64,000 nucleotides of DNA. It comes from Chlorocebus sabaeus (lineage: Eukaryota > Chordata > Mammalia > Primates > Cercopithecidae). Below are positions 56,673-64,000 of this stretch, piece by piece. The DNA lies in assembly GCF_047675955.1 (NCBI RefSeq), contig NC_132911.1:81359208-81423207 (forward strand), written 5' to 3'. The stretch's first letter is position 1; each line of letters starts with the position of its first letter. The position numbers and the translations under genes are program-made. A model generated the notes under the pieces. That model had not been told where the DNA came from and ran no database searches. It saw nothing but the letters and a program-made list of their open reading frames with translations.

Positions 56673-56789
56673 ATTTACTCTGTGGTCTATAAAATGAAAA
56701 TAATTATTCAAAAAATATATAAATAACATGTGTAGAAGCAGAATATATAGTTTAAGACAGAGGGAGTAGCAAGTATAGTAGGCAAGAGG

Positions 56790-56842
56790 AGAGAGAGAGA
56801 AAGAGATAGAGAATGGGGGGGGAGAGAGAGAGAGAGAGATGA
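56790..56842. repeat. (GA)n microsatellite with G run
   Basis: GAGAGAGAGAGAAAGAGATA, a run of Gs, and (GA)n again. Confidence 0.93.
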
Positions 56843-57374
56843 CCTATTTCAGCAACTGCAATAAGCAGTCTCTCTATACCCATATTAAACTCCTTTCTAC
56901 TTTCCTCTTGTTTACTGGAATCCAACCACAACTAGCACTCTCAGTTCCCCAAAGAAACCAATCTGTTTTCTGTTGCAGGACCTTCTCAAATGTTGTCTCT
57001 CCTGCCAGAAATCTCTTCTCCTGAATATTTGACTAACTCCTATTTACCGTATGTATCTTTCGAAAAATATTTTCTGACAATACAATAAAATTAGACCCTT
57101 GTTCTTAAATTCTTTCATGGTGTCTTGTTATTTTCTTAAGTCATCACAATTTGTATTCATTAAATACTATGTATATTAAATTTTAATATATCTGTCTACT
57201 CTATCATGCATTAAACTGAATGAAGGTTTATTTATCATTGAAAAATACTTGGAGCATAACACATACAGAAATATTTAGTGAATGGATTTATATAACATGA
57301 AAATATAAAGTAAATAAGGGAGAGTTTTTATAACTTGTTTGTTAGCACTTTATCTTGTGGACAATTGAGTGTTC
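56843..57374. other. Unassigned sequence
   Basis: No gene was recognised. 56850-57020 has a 61-codon frame without motifs. Confidence 0.4.
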
Positions 57375-57640
57375 TGAGTAGTTTTAAGCCATGGGTTGAT
57401 ATCATCCAATTTGCCTTTCAGAAAGATTACTTCATGTGGAAAAAGATTGAGCAAGGTAGAGTAGTGTGGTGTTAGGCAAGTGTAGGGACAATTGTCTCTG
57501 TAATTTATGAGATAGATAAAGATAGTATTAATCAAAGAAGTATGAGTGAGACTCAAAAGCAAAGCATGGGACTGAAAGATGCTATGAATGCCAGCCAAAT
57601 GGAGAAGACAGTACAAGCTACTGATGAAACAAGTGTTTGG
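57375..57640 (-). repeat. L2 internal 3' region, antisense
   Basis: 'TTTTAAGCCATGGGTTGATA' followed by 'CAGAAAGATTACTTCATGTG' and 'GAGATAGATAAAGATAGTAT' follow the order of the reverse-complement L2 3' UTR. Diverged. Confidence 0.5.
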
Positions 57641-58359
57641 GAGAAACACCCAGCATTATTCTTGGTTACTTATAAGCTATGTAAATTTCATCAAATAGCT
57701 TAAATTTTCTGTAGTCTCAGTTTTGTCATCCAAATAAATATGTGTTTTCTTTGTCAGTTTTCAAACTTATATGCCAGCGGTCAATGAATGAATAAAATTA
57801 TCAGCAATACTATAGCTTCTTTGATTGAATCAATGAGTGGGGGAGTTCAAAGCCTCAAACCCCTAAAGTTCTGTTCTTGTCACTTTTCCTGAGAGCTCAC
57901 ATTGATATCTGAGGAATTTTTGGAATTTGAGGGCCAAAATGTAAAAATAATTGTACTCCTGGAAATCTACATTTGGATGACATGGATATATCTCAAATTG
58001 AACTGTTAATCATATTTCAAATCAGTTTTTCTCTAAGACTGTGCTTTTTCAGTTATCCTATTAATTTTTTACACTTCATTGATACACTATTTACTAATTG
58101 CTCCTAAATCTACTATCTCCTTCTCATACATTTTGTGTACGGTGTAGCCATCACCATTAAGATGGCCCACTAGGCTGTCATACTTAGTAAGCCACAAATT
58201 AAACTCCACATATAATCTCCATCTGCAAACCTTTTCTCCATCTTATATTCCCTCACCTGAATGATTTCCATTAACAACTCTCCAGCTCCCTCTTTGAAAA
58301 ACTCAAGAAAATCCTAGACTCCTTTATCTTTTTTTATATCTCTTTTATTTATATTTAAG
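57641..58359. other. Unassigned sequence, possibly a sense L2 trace at its right end
   Basis: 58190-58345 ends 'AATCCTAGACTCCTTTATCT', loosely like sense L2. The rest is not recognisable. Confidence 0.35.
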
Positions 58360-59154
58360 AGTCTGTGTCTTTTAATTGGAGCATTTAGTCCATTTACATT
58401 TAAGGTTAATATTGTTATATGTGAACTTGATCCTGCCATTATGATATTAACTGGTTATTTTGCTCGTTAGTTGATGCAGTTTCTTCCTAGCCTCGATGGT
58501 CTTTACATTTTGGCATGTTTTTGCAATGGCTGGTACCGGTTGTTCCTTTCCATGTTTAGTGCTTCCTTCAGGGTCTCTTGTAAGGCAGGCCTAGTGGTGA
58601 CAAAATCTCTAAGCATTTGCTTATCTGTAAAGGATTTTATTTCTCCTTCACTTATGAAACTTAGTATGGCTGGATATGAAATTCTGGGTTTAAAATTCTT
58701 TTCCTTAAGAATGTTGAATATTGGCCCCCACTCTCTTCTGGCTTGTAGAGTTTCTGCCGAGAGATCTGCTGTTAGTCTGATGGGTTTCCCTTTGTGGGTA
58801 ACCCGACCTTTCTCTCTGGCTACTCTTAAGATTTTTTCCTTCATTTCAACTTTGGTGAATCTGGCAATTATGTGTCTTGGAGTTGCTCTTCTCGAGGAGT
58901 ATCTTTGTAGCGTTCTCTGTATTTCCTGGATTTGAATGTTGGCCTGCCCTACTAGGTTGGGGAAATTCTCCTGGATGATATCCTGAAGAGTGTTTTCCAA
59001 CTTGGTTCCATTTTCCCCCTCACTTTCAGGCACCCCAATCAGACGTAGATTTGGTCTTTTTACATAATCCCATACTTCTTGCAGGCTTTGTTCATTTTTT
59101 TTCTTCTTCTTTCTTTTGGTTTCTCTTCTCGCTTCATTTCATTCATTTGATCCT
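58360..59154 (-). mobile_element. Internal fragment of a young L1, antisense, lacking both L1 ends
   Basis: The reverse complement is collinear with 46742-47537 of the full-length L1: end of the ORF1 coiled coil, the rest of ORF1, the 63-bp spacer and the first 80 bp of ORF2. There is no 5' UTR, no 3' UTR and no A tail. TTAAGAG is present at both edges (58355-58361 and 59154-59160), which is microhomology or a 7-bp duplication rather than a usual 7-20 bp duplication with poly(A). The ORF1 part is open for 176 codons (59033 to 58503). It differs from the full-length copy at only three residues over the last 113. Confidence 0.93.
58503..59154 (-). pseudogene. Partial L1 ORF1 (C-terminal two-thirds)
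   Basis: The fragment contains the RNA-recognition and C-terminal domains of ORF1p, ending in LQKHAKM like the full-length copy. The position equivalent to codon 179 is CAG here. It has no start region and no L1 promoter and is therefore non-functional on its own. A frame disturbance near 59100 (an A/T run within the lysine-rich stretch) separates the upstream piece. Confidence 0.88.
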
Positions 59155-59649
59155 TAAGAGGTAAGACCAAACCTTATTCTCACAAAAATATCTAGATAGT
59201 AGTTATAATGATTCAACTAATCAATTAAGTAATCTTTAATGCTGCGAAAATATATTAAACCAATCAAGTAAAATAATTTATAAGAAAGTAGGAAGACAAG
59301 AAGTTTCTTGTAAATCCATTTTAAAGACTAACAAAAGAACGACAAGAAAAATCAATCAATCAATAAGACTAAAGATAAAAGAAAGCCTGAGAGAACGTTA
59401 AGCTACAAAAGTCTGGAGAAGAGAGAGCAGTCAATTCTGTAAAATATTGCAGACAATGAGGCAGACAAGGACTGAAAGGGAAACACTAATTTAGTAACAA
59501 AGAGGAGGTAGAATTTACTAGTGAGAGAAGTTGCTAGAGTCCTGGGCATAGAACTCAGGTTTCATTGGGTTGAAAGGCAAGCGGGAGGTGAGAAATGATA
59601 GGCATTGATACCTCTCAGGAGTCTTGGCCACAGAAGTGAGGGTAACGAG
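59155..59649. other. Unassigned AT-rich sequence
   Basis: Nothing recognisable. Confidence 0.4.
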
Positions 59650-59725
59650 TCACAGTGTTTCTGAGCCTCACTTTTCTCATCTGTTCAATTGTTGTGATAA
59701 ATACCTTGTGTTCTGCACAGAGATT
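59650..59725 (+). repeat. MIR core fragment, sense
   Basis: 'TTTCTGAGCCTCACTTTTCT' followed by 'CATCTGTTCAATTGTTGTGA' resembles the MIR core. Short. Confidence 0.55.
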
Positions 59726-59881
59726 TTTGTAGGTTGGGAAGAAAGTGTGGGTGGCACTAGACACTTTTCAAATCACTCTTAAATCCTTGAAAATAAGTAG
59801 AATTTCTATGTGAAGTAACCAACACCTCATAATTGTCAATTACTTATGTTATAATATCTATTTTATATTTTAAAAACAGTG

Positions 59882-59975
59882 GTCTCCTTGAAGCCAGGGT
59901 ATCTCTTACTCATTTTTGCATCTCCAATCCCTAACATAGTACCCAGTACATAGTAATGACATAATAAATATTGCT
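59882..59975 (+). repeat. L2 3'-end fragment, sense
   Basis: 'CCTTGAAGCCAGGGTATCTC', 'CTCATTTTTGCATCTCCAAT' and 'CATAGTACCCAGTACATAGT' followed by AATAAATATT: sense L2 3' terminus. Confidence 0.8.
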
Positions 59976-60403
59976 TTGTGTCCCCCAAACTGAATTTTGG
60001 CATGTAACTTAAAGTCTATGCAAGTAAGGGTAAGTGGTTTTAATTTCAAAAAAGATACAGAAGAAATAGAAAAAATAAAAAAAATAGAAGACATAAAAGT
60101 GGATGCCATTCAAAAAGCAATCCAGCATGTCTTTTCCTTTTTTCTCCTTTCCACAGGTAGAGAGAGGCTTAGTAGTTCACTAAACCCAAAACTAGTATAT
60201 GATCTGTCTAGTTTTTAGTTAATTAACATTTACTTTGTGTAAAGGTATCTACAGGAAGACACTGTTAGACAGTTTCCTCAGTCTACAAACCAATGATTAC
60301 ATCTAATGAACAAAATACAGTGGTAGTTGTTTAAAGAAATATTCTAAAAACCCAGAATGATATTAGCACACTACTTCCTATATGAAGAATGAGATTAAAA
60401 ACT
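59976..60403. other. Unassigned sequence
   Basis: A 73-codon lysine-rich frame at 59997-60218 has no recognised motif. Nothing else is identifiable. Confidence 0.4.
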
Positions 60404-60760
60404 CAGAACTAACCCGCTTCTATGTAACAGCTCTAATGGAACAGAGTATAAAAAGTAATCAAATTTGGAACATATGCAAAATCCTTAGAGTTCACTGGTT
60501 TCAGACATAATAATACATGCCAAGTTATATTAATGAGAGATTAAGTATTGTGTACTTGGATTCTTTAAATTATCCTTTGCCTAATTTAGTTTATGTTTTA
60601 GTGCCATTCCCCTGCTCATATAATTTCCCTTGTGCTATGTGGAACAGAATGGCCCAGGTAGATAGTATTTTATCCATCAGTAATATCGCATTAATCCAAA
60701 TGAAACCCATTTAATCCCTAGGGTAGTGAGTCAAGTTTAAGGGACCATTGTGCATTGCTC
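60404..60760 (+). repeat. Direct duplication of ~356 bp, copy A
   Basis: From CAGAACTAAC (60404) to TGCATTGCTC (60760) this sequence recurs at 62045-62400 in the same orientation, at roughly 87% identity by hand alignment. The edges are sharp on both sides. It does not begin TG and end CA, so it is not an obvious LTR pair, and no known family was recognised. Confidence 0.9.
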
Positions 60761-61700
60761 AAATTAAGAGAAATAAAGAAGAGAGGGACCATGGTACATA
60801 CAATTTGCTGAAGTCCTAAATGTTGATGGAAACAAAATACAAAATAATATTATTTTGAATCTGCACCAGCAGACCTGGCATGGCTCCTCAGTTCACAAAT
60901 GGAACTTAGGTTTTTGCAGTAGTCTGCACGGATTTTGTACTAAAATTGCGATTCAACGTTTATAGAGAAGCATATGGAATCAGAACAATGCCCCCCCTCA
61001 AAATAGGTGAAAGACATATTTAGGCATAAAATGATGGGACACGTGTTCTACAAAATTTAACAGAAAGTATGTGATTAACTTTTCACCAAGGCAATGGAAT
61101 TCCAGTTTGTATCTTTTATAAAAAGAGTCCAAAATATTCTAAGTATTTGTATTCAGTAACAGCTACTGGTGATGCTATACTTCAGTTGTCTTTGGCCATT
61201 TCTCTGTCCCTTTCTCATGGTTCTGGATACTAATAGTCCATAATTCTACTCCTCTTTGGAAGAACTGCCCCTCCTTCAAATGGAGTCACTTTCCATACAT
61301 TTGCAGAGAACTGGATGTGTCTGAGTTTTCATCTCTTCATTCAAGCTCACTTGCCTGAAGATGGGACAATGGACAATGCTTAGGGATAATTTGCACTTCA
61401 CAGATTCCTTGTAAGATTAGGTTACAAGGAATGATTGGCCTGAAGTCACTTTCTTGCTTGTTTTTCTTTTTCTTTCTTTATTCTGGTTCTCTTTATTTCT
61501 TACCAGTTTCTCCTGAAAACATTTCCTTAATTCGTAACTTTCATACAAATTATCTCAAACTCATTTCTGGGGAATCCAACATGAGGAAGATAATGTGCAA
61601 AAACACTTCTGCACAAAAATTAGTTTATTTTAGAGTTATCCAATAAATAATCTGTTTGCTGAGAGAAAATGTCTATATTCAGTGAATTTATGAAAAATAC
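60761..61700. other. Unassigned spacer between the duplicated copies
   Basis: No gene was recognised. 61190-61430 is pyrimidine-rich and slightly more GC-rich. The 71-codon frame at 61431-61646 has a T-rich, hydrophobic start but no known domain. Confidence 0.4.
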
Positions 61701-61702
61701 AT

Positions 61703-62037
61703 TTATTGTATCTATGTGCCATATTTTCTTTATCCATTCATCTGTTGATGAACACTTAGGTTGCTTCCAAATCTTACCTATTAAGAAGAGCTGCAACAAG
61801 CTGGAGGTTCAGATATCTCTTTGATTTATTGAATCCTTTTCTTTTGACTATAGCCAATAATAACTTAATTGTACAATTTAAAATAACTAAGAGTGTAATT
61901 ATATCGTTTGTAACACAAAGGATGAATGGTTGAGGTAATGAATACCCCATTCTCTGTGATGTGATTTTTTTTCACATTGCATGCTTATATCAAAACATCT
62001 CATGTACCTCAAAAATATATATACATACTAAGAGTGT
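61703..62037 (+). repeat. L1 with 5' inversion, short, sense
   Basis: 61703-61845 is antisense ORF2 ('TTTCTTTATCCATTCATCTG', 'GAACACTTAGGTTGCTTCCA'). 61846-62037 is sense 3' UTR ('GACTATAGCCAATAATAACT', 'ATGAATGGTTGAGGTAATGA', 'CATCTCATGTACCTCAAAAA'). An inverted upstream part joined to a sense 3' end is the twin-priming structure. It lies eight bases before copy B of the duplication. Confidence 0.8.
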
Positions 62038-62044
62038 ATATACC

Positions 62045-62400
62045 CAGAACTAACCTGCTTCTATGAAACAGCTCTAACAGAATAGCATATAAAAAGTAAT
62101 CAAATTTGGAATATATACAAAATCCTTAGAGTTCGCTGGTTTCAGATATAATAATATAACCCAGGTTATATTAATTGGAGATTAAGTATTGTATATTTGG
62201 AATCTTTAAATTACCTTTTATCTAATTTATTTTATGTTTGAGCTTCATTTTCTGCTCATATAATTTCTCTTGTGCTATGTGGTACAGAATGGCCCAGGTA
62301 GATAGTATTTTATTCATCAGAGATATCCCATTAATCCAACTGAGACCCATTATATCCTTAGGGTAGTGAGCCATGTTTAAGGGACCATTGTGCATTGCTC
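62045..62400 (+). repeat. Direct duplication of ~356 bp, copy B
   Basis: The partner of 60404-60760. It starts CAGAACTAAC and ends TGCATTGCTC. Conserved stretches such as ACAGAATGGCCCAGGTAGAT are identical. A 76-codon minus frame at 62222-62452 crosses it without a motif. Confidence 0.9.
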
Positions 62401-62472
62401 GAACAGGCATGCAACATGAAAAAAAAATCACAACATAAAAATAAAACCACAAACATAAAAAAAAAAAAAAAG
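62401..62472. repeat. A-rich low-complexity tract
   Basis: ACATAAAAATAAAACCACAA followed by a run of As, between the duplication and the L2. Confidence 0.7.
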
Positions 62473-63370
62473 ATTTATTGAGAAGCTATTGGGTGTCAAG
62501 CATTGGAGTAGGAACTTTGAACATAGAAGAGACAAAGTCTTCTCCCTACCTTCATGGAGCCTATAGTCTACTAGTAGACACAAATATTAAATGTATAATA
62601 TACTTAATTCGAGATGTGAATATTTTTGTGAAGGGAAAGTAAAGGACTCATGAAAACAAAGATAGGGGAGGGGCGAACTGTACTAGGTAGTCAGAGATAT
62701 CATACACAAAGAAATGATATTTAAGCTGAATTTTGAAGATGAACAGGTGAAAACCAGCTAAGTAGTGTGGGAGTATTTCCTCATAGCAGGGAGAAGTTCA
62801 GGGGAAAGGTCCAGAGGCAGGAAAAAAGGTCAGCTTGGCTGGAGTCTAATGAGCACTTCTGAGTAACTTACAATAAGGAAACCTTGAATAGTCACCCAGA
62901 AAAGCTGGGAAGGTGAGCAAGTGCCAAATCATACATGTCCTTGTAGGTCACAGTAACAGTTTCTACTTTATACTAAAAACCATTAGAAGAATTAAAGAGT
63001 TTGAGGAAGGAGAAAAAAGCACATTATATTTGCATTTTAACTGATTGCTTCAAGTTCCAGTTCAGTCTGGAGAGGAGCAAGATCAGGAGGTGATTTTAGT
63101 AGGTCTACGTACAGTCCAGGTGAATATTGATAGGGGTCTTGGATGATGGGTGGCAGTAGAGGTGGACATAAGTAAACAGTTGAATTAAAAAGATATTAAA
63201 AAGAGAACCGAGTGAATAATTAGAGGTGGAGCGGAAAGAAGGGAGAGGTGTCAAGATAACAGTCTCATTTCTGTCATAAACCCCTGGGTATAAAATCATG
63301 TTATGGAGATGTGGACCACAGAAAGGAAATTAGGTTTGGAGGTGAAGGTTTCAATGATTTATCCTCATTA
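62473..63370 (-). repeat. Long L2 3' region, antisense
   Basis: About 0.9 kb collinear with the reverse complement of the L2 3' end: 'GATTTATTGAGAAGCTATTG', 'CCTTCATGGAGCCTATAGTC', 'TATTTAAGCTGAATTTTGAA', 'TCAGCTTGGCTGGAGTCTAA', 'CCTTGTAGGTCACAGTAACA' and 'TTAGGTTTGGAGGTGAAGGT' occur in order. It is the longest L2 copy here. The reverse transcriptase coding part is not reached. Confidence 0.85.
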
Positions 63371-63402
63371 TGTCAAATATATACTACAAATATAGATATG
63401 TT

Positions 63403-63739
63403 CCACTCAGCCATATACGACCATATGGATATGTCTAAAAAATGCATTGTTAGGTGATTTTTGTCTTGTGTGAACATCATAGAATGGACTTACATAAACC
63501 TAGATGGTGCGGCCTACTACACAGCTAGGCTAGATGCTATTGCTCCTAGGCTACAAACCTGTACAGGACATTATTGTACTGAATAGTGTAGGCAATTGTA
63601 ACACAATGGTAAACATTTATGTATCTAAATGTATCTAAGTATGGAAAAGGTACAGTAAAAATACCGTACTGTTAACTCATGGGATGACCTTTGTATATTC
63701 AGTCTGTCTTTAACTGAAATGTTATGCCACACGTGACTG
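63403..63739 (+). mobile_element. Tigger3-like DNA transposon, nonautonomous, copy 2
   Basis: Same family and orientation as 28314-28660: 'GAACATCATAGAATGGACTT', 'TATTGCTCCTAGGCTACAAA', 'GGCAATTGTAACACAATGGT' and 'GAAAAGGTACAGTAAAAATA', ending ACGTGACTG. The TA expected of a Tc1-mariner target would be read at 63740-63741. The left terminal repeat is degraded. Confidence 0.72.
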
Positions 63740-64000
63740 TATTATCAGGGAGAAGCACAGATTATATTTAATCTGTGTAAACATATTAAATACAAACATA
63801 TAATGTATCTTCTGAGTTTCTGATAATGTATTTAGCTTGATTATGACTTTCTTATATATATAACAATTCAGAATATAAAAGCATTGTGTAATTATTGTTA
63901 GTATCCTATAAAATGAAAAGTATATAAAGTCTTACGGATCAAGATTATAGGACAAGAAGAAAAAAGAAGAAAGGGAGACATGTAAAGAGAAAATAAGAGA
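63740..64000. other. Unassigned sequence to window end
   Basis: AT-rich, turning purine-rich over the last ~60 bases. Nothing recognisable. Confidence 0.4.

Noticed and set aside
60404..62400. Direct repeats interpreted as LTRs of a provirus
   Set aside because: The repeats lack TG/CA ends, no primer-binding or polypurine site was seen next to them, and the spacer has no gag/pol-like frame. Kept only as an unassigned duplication.
1..64000. A bacterial, phage or CRISPR-type system
   Set aside because: The whole window is primate-type interspersed repeats and AT-rich non-coding DNA. No operons, ribosome-binding sites or regularly spaced repeats were found.

Overview
The window is mammalian nuclear DNA from a catarrhine primate, and probably from an Old World monkey. 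It is AT-rich and intergenic or deep-intronic in character. It is dense in Alu, L1, L2, MIR, MaLR and hAT/Tigger DNA-transposon copies. The lineage call rests on two points. The young AluY at 17635-17943 carries bases (CTCAAGCC near its start, ATCCGGCC in its right arm) that I associate with cercopithecoid AluY subfamilies. The young full-length L1 at 45349-51521 keeps a long 5' UTR of about 1.03 kb, unlike the shorter one of the youngest ape L1s. I find no host protein-coding exon, tRNA, rRNA or snRNA gene, and no CRISPR-like or prokaryotic feature.

Layout. 1-11.6 kb is mostly unassigned old sequence with two Alus, MIR and L2 fragments. It contains a small patchwork rearrangement at 9322-9411 assembled from two upstream sequences. 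11.6-14.3 kb is an essentially full-length Tigger1 DNA transposon with a broken transposase, interrupted by an Alu. 17.5-18.8 kb is an L2 invaded by an AluY and by a hAT (MER1-like) element. 20.1-24.4 kb holds another hAT element, a THE1 MaLR retrotransposon that has lost nearly all of its 5' LTR, and two L1 fragments with 5' inversion. 25.2-43.1 kb is a long block of minus-strand L1 copies, including a nearly complete middle-aged L1 at 32.1-37.9 kb. It also holds a compound microsatellite with an adjoining 90-bp palindrome.

45349-51521 is the most notable unit: a full-length L1 on the plus strand. It has a perfect 16-bp target-site duplication, a pure 17-A tail, a 338-codon ORF1 and a 1275-codon ORF2. 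Each ORF is broken by a single in-frame nonsense codon (ORF1 codon 179, ORF2 codon 684). At 58360-59154 lies a young internal L1 piece in the opposite orientation that lacks both L1 ends. 60.4-62.4 kb has an unassigned 356-bp direct duplication with a 5'-inverted L1 next to its second copy. The window closes with a long L2 remnant and a second Tigger3-like element.

No genes work together here beyond the retrotransposon units. The scientific interest lies in how the DNA was rearranged: template switching, twin priming, a non-canonical L1 insertion and a recently dead L1. Family names come from recalled consensus features, not from a database search.
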